NCBI RefSeq assembly: GCF_008831285.2 | Contig: NC_045149.1 | Coordinates: 1,862,001 to 1,926,000 of the forward strand | Source: Nymphaea colorata | Taxonomy: Eukaryota; Streptophyta; Magnoliopsida; Nymphaeales; Nymphaeaceae | Direction: 5' to 3' | Length of the DNA: 64,000 nucleotides | Translations under genes and position numbers: made by a program | Notes under the pieces: generated by a model | The model's database searches: none | What the model was told of the DNA's origin: nothing | The model's input: only the letters and a program-made list of their open reading frames with translations | Shown: positions 25,310 to 39,100 of the stretch, piece by piece | How positions within the stretch are numbered: position 1 is the stretch's first letter | Layout of the letters: each line of letters opens with the position of its first letter

Positions 25310-26203
25310 TTGCAAGCAAGTAAGAATGTTGTGTCTTGGACCTTCTACTGGTTTTCAAAAACTAGTTTCCAAAAGCATCTCAGATGGGAAACCCTCCTTT
25401 CAGTTTTAAGTTTTTGCTTTCCTTTTTCTTCTTCCTCTCTCCGTCTCTCCTTGTCTCGAAACTTCTCCTTCTCTCCATCACTCGTTTTGAAACTTTTCCT
25501 CCATTGCAACTTTAACCTTAACTTGTAAGATCCTCTGCCCCCGGGCCGCTTCAGCCTTCAGCCTTCAGCCTTCAGCTACGCTTCAGCCTTCTCCCTTCAG
25601 CTTTCAGCCCAAGGTTCCTGCCTGTGCCTGCAGCAAAGAGGGCAAGTTTCCTTGACATTTCTGTTCTTTTCTTTTTTCCCGTGCTTTGTTGGACGATAGG
25701 AGGTTGCCAACTTGTCAGATATTTCTTGCTTGCTTTTGTGTTTCTGTTTTTTACAGTATTCTGGTTTTCCCCCAGCAAGTCATTGTGCATTGTTGGTACT
25801 TGGTACTTATATGTTTGGGTTATCCCTTTTGTGTATATTTTCTCATAGTAAGGATCCCGTCATTTTCCCGGAAAATGGAGAATGGTTCCAGTTTGTGAAT
25901 TGTTGCTGGTGGGTGTGTATGGATGAAATGTTTAAATGATGTTTGTTGTTCTCTGTTTCAGAAACGAGGGGCATAAAATTTTTAGTTAAAAAATTTTTTA
26001 GTTCTCTGTTTGTGGAGATACTTGTGTTGGTAGCTCAGTAGCTGTATGAATTTATATTTACATATTAATATCTACTGCATTTTGGCGACCAAAATCTTGG
26101 TCAATAAGAGGTAGAAAATAAAAAAATATACTTTTGTTGTGATATAAATTAAGCAAAACTAGTTTGGAGGTTTAACTTATTAGTAGTTTTTGTGTGTGTG
26201 CAG

Positions 26204-26880
26204 CTGAAAGCATATCCAAATATCAACTTCATTGGCCTCATATTGAGCCTTCAGAACAGTACAAAAAAGCGGCTTGAAGAGGTAAATGCAAAGTATACTG
26301 CTACCATGATGTGCTCTTGTTATTTATTCCAAATGTTGGTCATTTTGTGAAATATGGTTCATTTTTGTTGTTTGATGCTTGTATTAAATGGGAAACATGA
26401 GCTAAGATTCAAACACGTGGTATCAAAACTGGATCAGGGGAGAAGGTAGCTGTATAATCAATATAAGTTTCTTAATGCTTGCTTAATTTCCTATTATATA
26501 CTTAACTGGAGAATTTGTTTTAACTTTTTGGGTTGTTATATATGATGTTTCTGTTGTATATACCAAGATGATTTTAATGTGTGTGTTAGGACTGCTGCTG
26601 TGCTTTCTTATGTGCCCGACTGGGTAAGAAAATTGATGTAGGGCACCTTATAAACCTGATTAGTATATGTTCCTTTTTTTCCATGTTAAGTATTTCTTAT
26701 GATATACAACTGTCCTCCTCGCACAGTGTGTTGCATTCTGTATTTTATGATGTATTGCAGATTTTACTTTCCACTAATCTTTAATTTTCCATAGGACTAG
26801 ATTCTTATGGAGATGGCTCAAACTTCAAATTTCTTCAAACGCATCTCTCAGAAGTACCTAGAGATGAGTATGCATAAGTA
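26204..26880 (+). pseudogene. Exon-like fragments of an unrecognised gene
   Basis: A 78-base open block (26204-26281) follows a classic acceptor (tgtgtgtgtgcag) and precedes a donor (gtaaat). It encodes 26 residues in phase, including NINFIGLILSLQNSTKKR. A second short block (26590-26623) lies between 'tgtgttag' and 'gtaagaa' and encodes TAAVLSYVPDW. A third (from about 26795 after 'ttttccatag') is open in two registers to stops at about 26875-26880. Real splice-like borders and protein-like composition suggest exons of a plant gene, perhaps truncated. The third block does not join the second in a single obvious phase, and no start codon exon is recognised. I do not know the family. Confidence 0.3.
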
Positions 26881-27889
26881 GATAGCTTGAAAATTTTTTG
26901 GCAGGGACTTCTTTAGGGAAATGTTTTTCCATTTTTTAGGCATGATTGACCATTTAGGGCTCTACCCACTCTCTTCCTTAGCAAGAGTGTTTCATTTTGT
27001 TTCGACATTATGTATACAATTCAGCCTGGAATACCACGATTGTAACATTACTTGAATAATTTGGAATTCTGAATACCTTAATCTTCACTTCCTTTTCTGT
27101 ATGTGTATTTCATTTTATTCCCAAAGAGTTCATTATTGATGATAAATTTCAACAATCTAAACACTGGATTTTTAAATAAATTGCTCCATGTGTGGCTGTA
27201 ATTCCCAAGCATCCATTGAAGAATCGTTTTTCTTCTGTTATTATTCTAATGATTTTGACATCAGTTATCATTGTTCGCTCTTGCTTTACCAGTCCTCGAA
27301 CCCTGGACTTTTCATTACACCATCATCAGGTAACACAAGGCCAAGTGAGAACCAATATTTTTTCATCAGCTCCCGAAGGCCAAGTGAGTTGCACTTGGAA
27401 TTACATGGGCAACACCAACTGTGTTCTCATTTGTTCTAAATGGGTTTTGTTATGATGGACAAAAATATTGGTAGGCTTAAATCATGTTTAGCCATTTCTA
27501 CTCATTTATGACACTTCAATTCATTTTTGCCTTCATAAATTTGCGTGTCTGCACGATGCTTTTTCTTGGACATCATGATATCTGTTAACCTAGATATTGT
27601 ATATTTTGCTGTTTTCCAGTTGGGATTAATGCTTTTTATATTTAATAATAAGAATTAGTGTTTTTTTATTTCATAAAATTTCATGTTCAAATAGGAGAAT
27701 AGCAAGCATGAGCAGAAGAGAAAATTATTAGTTTGAAGAATAACAAATTTAGAAAGAAATATCATTGATAAGGGCAAGCAAGTATGTGATTCGAGACAGA
27801 GCTCAGATGATGTCCCAATCAGAGTATATTCCTCTAATGAAACTCCTATGGATTCGCAAGACACTGAAAATGGTTGAGTTTCAATAGAT

Positions 27890-29924
27890 GCTCATGAAGC
27901 ACGTGTAAGTAGTGCAAAAAGATCAAGAGAAAAAACTTCTACAACATGGAATGATTTTGATAAGGTCATTATAAATGGTATCAAAAAAGGAAAATGTAAG
28001 TACTGCAGTACACTGTTTATGATAAGTACAAGAGGAACTACATCATCAATGAGAAGGCACAAATGTTTCACACATTTTGTTAACAAAAAAGAAGCGATTT
28101 CTAAGTTTTGAATCCAAAAATACTTCAGATGTCACGAAGAAGCTTAGGGAAATAGGTTCTAACATCGATGCTCAATCAATAAGAGAGATAATTGCAAAAG
28201 TAGTGGCAACCGGAGAGCATGCTTTTTCTATAGTGGATAATTGTTGGTTTAGATTCCTGCTTAGGCTTGGTTTTCTCAATTGGGTGCTAGTTTCAAGAAT
28301 GACAATTAGAGAGATGCCATTAAATTATATGAAGATGAAAATAAAAAATTAAAAGAAGTCTTGTAGGGTGTTGATAAGATTACTTTGACTATAGATATGT
28401 GGACATCAAACCAACAATTTGGATATATGGCATTAACAAAACATTTCATTGATGAAGAGTGGAATATGCAACAACGTATCATCAATTTTACTGAAGTTGA
28501 CCCACCTCATACTAAGTTAGTTTTAGCAAATGTAATTGCTAAGCATCTTGCAGATTGAGAGATTAAAAAAAAAAATATTACAGTTGACAACGCTTCATCA
28601 AATGATGTTCTTGTCAGAAAATTAAAAGAGAGCATGAAAAAAATTGCATCAACTTGTATTACTGAGGTAAATTTTTTCATGTGCGATGTTGTGCACATAT
28701 TTTGAATCTAATGGTACAAGATGGGTTAAGTGCTATTAAAGATGAAATCATTAGCATTAGAGATGCAATAAAGTATATCAAAGTTTCACCTTCAAGACTC
28801 CATGGTTTTGCAGCTGCAGCTAGAGAGTTGGAAATTTCAACGACAAGGAAGTTAGTGTTAGATGTACCAATTCGATGGAATTCAACATATTTTATGTTGG
28901 AAACAACTCTTGCATATAAAGATGCTTTTGCAAGATATAGCATGAAGACTTGATATGGTTGCTTGGACTTGAGGATTGAGAAAAAATAGCAGTGATATGT
29001 GATTTTCTTCAAGGTTTCTATGATGTCTCTACCTTATTTTCTGAGTCATCTTATGCAACAACAAACTGGTATTTTCTTGAAATTTGGAGAGTTCAAGAAA
29101 TATTGCAGGAAAAGGTTGAAAAGAAGGTGGATTTATAAAGGTAATGGCAACGAACATGAAAGAGAAATTTGATAAATATTGGAAATAGTATAACTTGTTA
29201 ATGATTATTGCATCCATATTAGATCCATGCGTGAAACTCACATTATCAAAATTTGGTTTTTCAAAAATTTATGAGTCAAGAGAAGAAAAGGAAGAACAAA
29301 TGAAAATGATAAAACAATCTTTACAAGATGTTTATAAAACTTGCATTCAAAGAAATGAAGTAGATGCCAATATTTCTACCATATCAACTAATTCCTCTTG
29401 TATTCAAGGTCGAGAGAGTCGAGACATACCACGTGGTGGAAGAAAGCTATTTTTTAAGTTCTTAGGTAAAGCTGAGAATGTTGCTTTTCAGGTCACCAAA
29501 TTCGAGATAGACACATATTTGGAGGATGGATTGATTAAGCATGATGATAATGGTGATGAAGATTCTTTCAATATTTTGCAATGGTGGAAAGATAAGGAAT
29601 CCAAGTATCGAATTTTTTCACAAATGGCACATGATCTGTTGTCAATTCCAATATCCTCTGTTGCTTCAGAAGAAGTTTTTAGTACAAGAGGTCAAATTCT
29701 TAATGATAGTCGTAGTTCATTGATACAAAAAACAGTTGAAGCTTTGGTTTGTTTGGGTAATTGGGTAAAGAATGATGGTGATCCAATGCATGAAGTGTTA
29801 ATAAAAGTAAGTATGTTTTGAAGAAATTATATTCATCATGTATTTTATGAATCATTTGTTAATTGACTATATATATTTTTTTCAGGTTGAGGATGAATCA
29901 AGTAAATATGTATCATTAGAATGA
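27890..29924 (+). pseudogene. Degenerate hAT-superfamily transposase (RICESLEEPER-like)
   Basis: A broken transposase gene. In order: a BED-type zinc finger with Cys at 27995 and 28004, His at 28058 and Cys at 28064; an N-terminal segment (28140-28350) with the REIIAKVVATGEHAFSIVDN phrase; the RNase H-like core with TIDMWTS (about 28388) and RCCAHILNLMVQDG (28684 onward); LVLDVPIRWNSTYFMLETT (about 28855); and the C-terminal dimerisation region in an intact 208-codon frame at 29195-29821, with SSVASEEVFSTRGQILND. A phase-0 intron is evident at 29807-29885 (gtaagt ... ttttttcag), followed by a short terminal exon ending at 29924. hAT transposases cut and paste DNA in the nucleus and make 8-bp target duplications. 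Several stops and frameshifts (for example near 28365, 28557 and 28950-28990) make this copy inactive. Terminal inverted repeats were not identified. Confidence 0.9.
29807..29885 (+). other. Last intron of the hAT transposase pseudogene
   Basis: A 79-base intron with GTAAGT donor and a T-rich tract ending in CAG. It lies in phase 0 relative to the 29195-29821 reading frame. The following block codes VEDESSKYVSLE and a stop. Confidence 0.6.
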
Positions 29925-32507
29925 TTCAAGTTGCCTCTTGGTAATGCTTGTTTTTTCTCATTCTTTTGCTTTCTTCTTTTCTTGATCTAATGTGATTATA
30001 TTGTCTATTTCCATTGCCTCTTGCAGTTTTCTGCTTTGATGTCCAATGTTCATGAATCATGATTGTATGAAAGCTTCTACATGAAGTGAGTATGTGAATT
30101 CGAGCTAGTGATACAGTTTCTTAATTTTGCTTCACCTCTTAAGGAATGTTCTTGCTGCATCTTTTGCTTCTTGGTGCCTTTTTTTCCATTATTTTCAGTG
30201 TTTATGACCACTGTGCACTTAAAAGGTCATTTTTTAAATTTGACAATAATGTGACATAGCCTTATTTTTATGTTATTCAGGAGCTTGCTGTTATTGTGGC
30301 TAGAGGAAGGGATTGTTCATTTTCATTTTTGGTTCCTTGAGAGGAGAGAGGGTTCTCAAAACATAGTTGCTTTTGCAATTTAATCATGTTAAGTTATTTA
30401 TAAATGTCAGGATGACTTGTTCATGTTGATTATTGTGGCTAGAGGAAGGGATGGTTCATTTTCATGTTTTGGCTCCTTTTTTTTGCCTTTTCAATTGGGC
30501 ATCAGAAAGAAAAGAAATGAGTAAGACCAGTCATTTGTACATTTGTTCACATATTTTTACATATTTTTGAACAAGCTAATTATGTAGAAGTCTCATTCAT
30601 TTGGAATGAATTTGATGGAACTGCATAACCAAAGTCATATGTTGACAGCACTGTTAGCTTTATCAATTGTTTCTTGTCCATGGTAACAGGAATCTCTTCT
30701 TACAGTTACAGGCACCTGTCATTGAGGCTGCTGCACCTTGTCCATGGTAATAAATGTTGATTCTAAGAACTATTTATAATTTTAAGCAGAAAATTTAGAT
30801 GTGAAATAATAAGAACGAGTATTCTAACATAACATTATTTATGGAGAGGCAGAACAAAAGGAAATGCTTGTGATTTCAATTATACTTTGTTGGCATTTCT
30901 TGTTTTTTTTTTTTATCAAACTTCATTGTCCATTTGGAGTTTGAAGGTGATGAAATATGTTCCTAAGGCAGCATGGAGGTAGCATATCTTATTCATGATA
31001 GACAACGTTGATTCTGATATGCTCTAGCACTTGAACACACTAATCAGGGAGTATATATTGATAATCATTGTGTCCTCTTGGTAGGATTGAGTTGAAAGAA
31101 AAGGACATTGAATTTGTTATCATGATAGTCAATGATTCAGTCGGTCTAACTATTCTGTGTTCCTTCATTGAAGTACCAATTATCTCGTTCTGAAAGTTTG
31201 CCTGGATATTTTGTCCTGTGATTCCTTACATCAGGTGGTACCTTGATTTAGTTAAGTTTACCATCTCAGTAATCCCTTAGGCAGCTATTTGTTTAGTCTT
31301 TGCCTAATAGTGATCAGATGCTGCTGTATGTTGGTTTGGCACCAGGTGCAGACCTAAGGGTGGATGTTGCCTTTGATAATCGTTAGTACTTGCTCTGGCC
31401 AAAGCACAACAACCAGGTTTGGGTTCTCAGATATGTGAAACAAATCTGACCTTATGGGGAGATGAGTTTTATAGTAGACATTGAAAAACCAAATTCTATT
31501 TATTCAAATTTGCAAAGAGTGAACTCCTCAAATACAACCTTCTTTTTTTCTCTCGCCTTGACAGATTCGTAACGAGTTAATTGAGCCTTAATCGAGCTCG
31601 AGGTCAACAAGTAAGGATGAGTATCAAACAAATTTGTCGAGCTTAATCGAGTCGAGCTCAACACGTGACTATCGAGTCGAGTTCGAGCCAGTGTAGTTGA
31701 GCTATTTTCGAGTTCAAGCTCGAGGTCGTATTTAGTCGAGCCGAGCTCAAGCTAATTGAACTTGTGCTCGACTCGGCTCATGTTCACCCTATGTGTGTGT
31801 GTGTTTTTTTGTCAGAAGGGGGGGGGGGTTTAGAAGATGACACAAATTTGACTATAAAATATATAGGTTACTTTTTAAAAAAGTGGTATTCTCTAATAAT
31901 TTTTGCATGTTTTTACTAAGAAATTTACTTTCACGTCAAAGTTTTGCTAAAAAAAGAAAAAAACTAGTTTGTCTTTTGAATTACACACAACTTGTTACTC
32001 TATCAAGCACCAACGAATAGTGCAAGCGAGGGTCTTACAAGTTGTGATCGTTGAAAGCCCCCAATGAGGCATTTATTGAAACCAGTGGGCAAGGTTTTCA
32101 TAAGACAATGGCATAAGTGGCTGGTATTCTACTTCAAAAATAGTCTAATAAAAGTCCATGCATTTGGTTCAAATGGTCTCTTAATGCTTGTTGTATTCCA
32201 TTTACAAGTAGCTTATTTTGACATTTAGGGGGTTGCTGTAATTTTAAATTGTGATTCCTCCACATTTTATTTAGTTCTTATCGATGGGTTTTTTCCCATT
32301 TGAAAGATTTTACTACCCTTCTAAATAAAAAGGGCCAAGCTCAACTGAATATGCAACATTAAGAGGAGAGACGTGCACAATGCGGCAAACTAAAACATCA
32401 CATAAAGATGCATTTCTCATTTTTCTCTATGATGATAAATGCTGACTTTTGCTTTTAGGTAGCGAGTAGGTGGACAAGGATGGAGAGTATCTAATTTTTT
32501 CAAATAC

Positions 32508-32510
<3 letters not shown>
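29925..32510. other. Non-coding flank of the hAT element
   Basis: Mostly T-rich non-coding DNA. A direct repeat of about 45 bases starting 'attgtggctagaggaaggga' occurs near 30292 and 30433. A 'gagctcgag' block at 31565-31790 is a shorter relative of the 17735-18575 element and ends in 'catgttcaccct'. A run of ten G lies near 31819-31828. No gene seen. Confidence 0.45.

Positions 32511-32559
<49 letters not shown>
32511..32559. repeat. (AT)n microsatellite
   Basis: About 49 bases of uninterrupted AT alternation. Confidence 0.97.
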
Positions 32560-32562
<3 letters not shown>

Positions 32563-32599
32563 ACATGCATACCAGTAAATTCTATAGTCCCAGTGTAAT

Positions 32600-32702
32600 G
32601 TGTCACCACAATATCTTTCATTACTTGTCAAAATGGTCACTGCTATAGTCCGTTATCTATGCCAGTGAAGTAACCACTGGTATAAGCATGTTTTTTGTAG
32701 TG
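32600..32702. mobile_element. Possible CACTA (EnSpm) element end
   Basis: Read on the minus strand, the block begins CACTACAAAAAACATGC at 32702, matching the terminal signature of CACTA transposons. Just inside is an imperfect inverted repeat, tatgccagtg (32658-32667) and cactggtata (32675-32684), and a further 'cagtg' at 32590 and 32638 region, resembling subterminal repeats. The element would extend leftwards. No partner end or transposase was found, so it may be a solitary or deleted copy. Confidence 0.4.
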
Positions 32703-32895
32703 AGTTAAACTTCCCCAGCATAGGGAATGAAAAAAAATCAAATATTAACTCGGCTTTGTATTCTCATTATGGGAATCAACATAAGATAGCACTCAACTCG
32801 TCAGTATGAGACTTAACTGTTCCTGCCGCCAACAAGAGTAATGAGATCAAGGACTAAATTAAGTTTTTAAGTTCCTAAAATGTGATTCTCACCAA

Positions 32896-33125
32896 ACCTA
32901 AATCCAAAAAGGTGTCTTGAGTTTGAAAATGAAAGTCTTTTAGAAAGCTAAGTGGATCATCAGAAATCTGAGGGCATAAACTAAAAATACATGAATTAAG
33001 AGACTCATAGTACCTAAATCCAAAAAGGTGTCTTGAGTTTGAAAATGAAAGTCTTTTAGAAAGCTAAGTGGATCATCAGAAATCTGAGAGCATAAACTAA
33101 AAATACATGAATTATAAGAGACAGT
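32896..33125. repeat. Nearly identical 116-bp tandem duplication
   Basis: Units at 32896-33011 and 33012-33125 start 'acctaaatccaaaaaggtgt' and are almost identical, differing by one clear substitution (gagggcata against gagagcata) and at the trailing edge. A recent event in non-coding DNA. Confidence 0.95.
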
Positions 33126-36100
33126 TCATGATCCGGATGATCGTAGATCCATGCAAGGTATCATTTCAAGATCTAATATGAATGCATGCAAACTATATTT
33201 AATACACAATTTAGATATGCCTTCTAAATCTGGGACATGAGCCTAAGGTGTCTTCATTTAAATTTCAAATTCAAATTCAAGAACTAATGGTGATCTAAAT
33301 ATAAAATGATTGATCCAGATACATTGTAATGACTTGACCAGATCTGAATCCAGTTTGCCTAGATCTAAATCCAATTCCTCCAAAGTCCGCATTTAACCTA
33401 ACCAGTGTATTGGTTTAATCTGTCTAGGATTTAGGTTTAACCTAACTAAGGTTTAGGTTTAACTCAATTGGGTTTCATTGTGGGTTAGGTTTAGGTACAT
33501 GGTTGTGGACTCAATATCATGTCTTGATTGAAATATTGAGAAAAAATGTGGTTTTAGATAGGTTTAATAATGAAATCATGAATGAATCTAGATTTTTAAA
33601 ACAAGTTTGAAATATGGCAGTTTGAAAATATACATCTGAAAACTATGATTTTGAAGGTTGTACAATCATTTAATCAACTTAGGCCAAGTATATACATGGG
33701 ATGCTACCGCACATATATAGTTGATAATCCTAATTTGATTGATATATAAAACGTAAATCTATCATTCATTTTTAAATGAATGAATGCATTACAAAAATAA
33801 ACAATGTGAAGACCCACAACTAAGTACATTATTAAAAGAAAAGTAGACACATATATGCACAAATGACTGATATTTTGAAATAAATACATTGCAAAAATAA
33901 ACTCTGTGAATGCACACAATTAAGCACATTAATAAAAGAAAAGCAGATAAATCAAACTTAATGAGAAGGTCCTTTTGTGCAAACTCATTCAAAACCCTAA
34001 ATTTGTTTACTAAAGTCCAAATAAAATGCAATGTTTTTGAAACACAATGCACATTTAACGATGCATGAATACACTTAGTCAAATAAAAATATTTTCAAAA
34101 GCTAAAATAATGATTCACATTATTAACAACGTTATTTTGGGATTTTACCATGAATAAAGTAAAAATGTTTAAGTTAAACATAAAAAATCGGATAAAAAAA
34201 TCACTAACTAGATGAAAAACAAAAATTTGCCAATCCTAAAAAAACTGCAACTTATCATCAACAGTTGACTTGATTAATCCTAAAAGATAGGCAAATGATC
34301 TCCAATCTTAATGCAATTTTGGGTGAAGAATCTCCAAATATCAAATAATCAATTCTAAATGATGGATATGAAAAATCTATTTTCTACAAAAGGATATTAA
34401 TCAAGAAAATTTCTGCAAAAAACTGAATTTCTACAAAAAACAAAGCAGTTTTACTCCGACCTTTCTACGACTCAAAGCAAAACAAAATAACTTTGATTGA
34501 CATGAATTTTGGATTATAGATTTCCTGCATAGCAAATAATGACCACAACTTTATAGATTCAAAAAAGAATAAGCGATGACAAAGTGACATGTCTGCAAAA
34601 TTGCTACGGAAGCAACAATTTGTAGACAAACTCAGAAATTTAATTAATTACCAAAAAACAGTAAAATAATGTCACTATTCATGTTCCATGAATGCAAATG
34701 CTAATCAAATGATGTTCAATGATCACAAAGCTTGGTATACTTATTCTCTTTATATTAAGCTTTCAATCACAAGTGCAATTTTCGAAAAAGCTTTTATGGA
34801 TTAAAAGATATGAAATAAAAAAGCCAGCGGTTTTCTATTAAAAAAAACACACAAAACAGTTTAAATCATGAACTTTGCCAATATAAAACCTACGTCAAAT
34901 GTGCATGAACCAATGTGAAATTTGGTTTGTAGAATCTCTACATATCAGAGAATCTACAAAAACTTAAAACAACAGAAAAGACGTACAAACATGATATCTA
35001 TGCATCAAACAAATTGATGCATTAACTCGAAAATCTAGAATTCTATAGAAAAGACCAAGTCATTGTAGCAGTTTTTGTACGAACTTCAAATAGATAAAAT
35101 GTGAGGTTAGAGAGCTCATCTTGGTCTAAAATTTGATATGTGTGTTTTCTATATATTAAAGAATCTATATAAACTTATAGATTTGAAAATAGGTTCAAAT
35201 AAGCTTTCTAGTGGATTGTGCAAGCAATCCAACCTTGTGATCTTATTTGAAAGGGGCAGAAAACTTAGTTTTGGCTTAAAATTTAGAGGTGGACTCATGA
35301 CATAATAGAGAAACTATAGAACTTGAAAGCACCCAAAAAGAACAACGAAGGGGGAGAACTATAGAGGATTTCCTTTTCAAAAAGATAAAAATACTGGCCA
35401 ACCCTGAGATGGACAGTTAGGCTTGTCCAAGACGAATCAGATCAGAGGATTGAATTGGAGATCTGATGCTTGATTTAAATTTTGTTCTACTATATATTGA
35501 TTTGAATTTTGGATTTAGATCTTGCTCTCGATTGAGAAAAGTGATTCTAAATATCAAATATGAGAACAAGATTTCAAACAATGCAAATTACAAATTTCAT
35601 ATTACAGATTTGAAGTTCCAAATAAGGATATGAGACTCAGGCACAAGAACTACGCTTAGCCTAGATTTATGAGTTCAAGCTCACCATTAGGATGTTGATG
35701 TGGGCTTGTTCTCGGTCTGGGCTAGGTTGGAAGCCAAGCTATTTGTTTGTTTTATGTCAAATTGAGCTGACTGAGTTAGGTTTTGACCTGAGCTAGATTG
35801 AAGATGAGTTCAGACCCTCTGTGAGCCATGTTGGGCTTAGGTATAGATATGAAACATGTAAGTTGGGTTCATGCTGCTCCTAACTTAGAAAAATATGAAA
35901 ATGATGCACTTTTACCAAATGTCGTTTTTTTCCATAGTGCAGAAACCATGTTCTACGAGTTATGGTGGGTATTAAACTTTGTAGAATTATAGACAATGCC
36001 AAATATGTGTTCATGTGAAATTTCATGGAAAAATGATGAGTACCCAAAAAATAACCTTGAAAATACTCTCGTGGCATTAAGAAGACTTTAATGTGAACTT

Positions 36101-39100
36101 TATTGAGGTTGACAAGTTGCCATTGCTGAGGATTAACCAAATTACTCAGCAAGTGAGCTGGTTTCAGCTAAAATGAATGTTTATAATGAGAATTTGCCTT
36201 CAGAAATTGGGAATATCATGAAAATAGTCAATCGACACTAAAAAATACTTGAAAGTGAAGTTGTGAGGTTAGCAAATGTTTACTGAAAGATAGCAGAAAT
36301 GAGTCATTTTCAACCAAATTTGACTTAATGTTAGCTAAAATATAGATTGAGGAAGCTCCTGATAATATGCAAATAAGAGTATTTTCATAATTAGATTGGT
36401 AAAACATAATTCTCAAGAATTCCACAACTATTTCATGGAAATTGGACAAAATTTGGGCAAAATGAGGTGTGATCAAGGGCAAAATGGTTGTTTTTTCTGA
36501 CTTACAGCAGGCTGGGTGATCTAGGTCCAGCTACATAATATTTGGATTATAGAATCTATATTTGTGTGATCTTTGGCCTTTTATTTGAAAAATACTTGGG
36601 AATATCAATACAAATTCTCCATTAAATGGGCAAAATAGTCATTTTGGTAATAAAAAAAGTTGAGATGTCTACAATATGTCAATTTCATGTTTGTACAACA
36701 TAAATTCATATCAATGCTTCCCCTTGCTTATCTAGTTTGTTGTAATGTGCACATTGCAGCTGAAATGTGATGTCATTCAATTTTTTTTTGAGAATGCCAA
36801 ATCTTGGTTTGCTGACCATGTAACTCTTTCTCCCTCTCTCTTTCATTCATGAGGTCAAGAAACTCTAACTTTTCAGTCATAAACCACAAACTTGCTATTA
36901 GGTGGTGACTTGGTGGTCATCATATAGATTTTTTTTTTCATTGCTCAATTTAGGACGAAGAGAACATTAGTCACTTTTAATTGATTCTGCTAATTTATAA
37001 ATAGGTTCTACATTAGACACTTTTAATGACATTTTTTTTCTAATATGAATCTTGTCGGCCACATTTTTATTTTTACTCAATTGTGGATATTCCCAAAAAT
37101 CTTAGTTGCTTTGTTTTTTGCATGTTATTTTTGAGAAAGGTTTGATTTTGTCTTCATATTGTTGATAATTGCCAGGATTGTCATGCTGAAATTTTATTTA
37201 TAAATATTTACATATACGTACATGCACTGCATCTAATCTTGCAGTTGGGTATTAAACCTTCTTGGATTGAAAGCAGGAACTATTACCAACAAGTCTCTAC
37301 CAAAATTGCTAAGATTGCTTCAATCTTTACAAGTGAACAAAGGAGTTGACTTTTCCTTGTTTCCTATATGAAGTTTTCTCCCTATGCATATTTCTTTCAT
37401 GCAAGGTTTTGTACTTGACAATGAGAGGATGATACTTTATGCTAAGCTGGTGGATAAAAGATATGCAGTAAAATTCACTTTTGCTATTTTATTGGAGGCC
37501 TTTTTGAAGCACTTTTTTGCTTGCAATTGCGAAAAATTCACTTGTAAAGACACCTTAAGTAGCTGCATCATCATTTTTTTTCCATATCAGAGAAACAATA
37601 AAAAATAGTAAGGCCGGTTGTATAGAAAACACACTATTACAAAATTGGTGTAAACTCAAAATGGTGAGCATGTCATAACCACAATACGATATATTGGCAG
37701 CTGTTTGTTATAGTGAATTGTCAAATCTTAATTTTCTTGTGTAACTTCTTGATGCTTGTGAATATGACATTCTTTTCCTTAGGTTACCTTATTCAAAAGT
37801 TGACTTTTTTGGTTAATGGGATTATGCTAGATTTGGTCCAGTGGCTTTTGAGCAAGGAGAGATGCAGACACATGCTAATTATGAAAAATTCCTTGGAATG
37901 AAAAGTTGAATTGGATGGTGAAATTGTTATTGATGGTTATCTTGTGGAGATTGCCCATGAACACCATCTTGACCAGCTTGCTAAGTGTTGTCTTCTGGGA
38001 GTGTCGTTCCTAAAAGTAATTAAATGATGCACTAGGAACAGACGGAGGAGAGACTGTTCCCATATGCATGTTAAAAAAATGATTGGTAATTTAACTTTTT
38101 GAATATTTTTTGAAACTCGTACCTAAACCATCATGACCATTCCTAAAAGTATTTAGGAACACCACTTTCAAGAACATTTTAGCAACAATCACTTGACCAT
38201 TTCTAATTACTTTTAATAATAGCTACATATAATTTTAAGAATGTTTTCCTACCATTCCTAAAAGTGTTATTTGCTGTTGTGCTACCTAGAGTCTACAAAC
38301 TTGTGGTGGATATGATGATTGCAAAAAAGGAAATGCAAAATTAAAAGGAGAGTGAGAAAAGGCAGGTGAAAGAGAAAATGGAAGATTGGAAAAACCACCC
38401 CAAATTGAATGTGTGTGTGCATAGATAATCATTATGTATATATGCCATGCTTGGGAACTAATGATTGGTTCGTCCTACAAAGATTTTGGTTTTGTTCAGA
38501 ATTAAAAAAATTATATCTGGCCTTGTTTCTACACCTTTATGGCCATTCCAGATACAATTTTGCAATATTGGATCTTTCATTATTTAAAATATGTATCTCC
38601 TTCACTTGTAGTGATTTGTCATTCATTGAATGAGGGAATCATATATATATATTGAAGAATATATATGTGAGAGAGAGAGAAAAATATGTATCTACCAAAC
38701 TCTCATATACCTTCTCGCTTGGCCAACCTCTGCCAGCATTCACCCCTTTGGCTCGCGGTACTCCTTGCACCCTCAACTTTGCCTGTGTTCTTCCATCTTG
38801 GCCAGGCCTTTTCCAACCAATCCTACTCTTTTGTGTTCTCCATGGTCTGGCGCTAGGCTACTATTGCCCTGTTAGGTAATATCTCTACATTTCTTTCTTA
38901 CTTTAATTTGGGTTTATATCTTACTCATATTTTTATGTTTTAATTATTGCGCATAAGCTAGTTAGGCCTTGTTTATTCAATTTACACAGCTTTTATTACA
39001 CTTAAGTTAGGACTAATTATCATGTTCAGATATTTTGGAAGTCAAGTATATCCCCTTCTTACCGTTGTGTTTAAATTATGCTTTATTTTGTTCTTAGGAT

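Noticed and set aside
25572-25939. Overlapping frames rich in Phe, Cys and Val
   Set aside because: They overlap in three registers with no domain; probably intronic or untranslated sequence next to the exon-like blocks.
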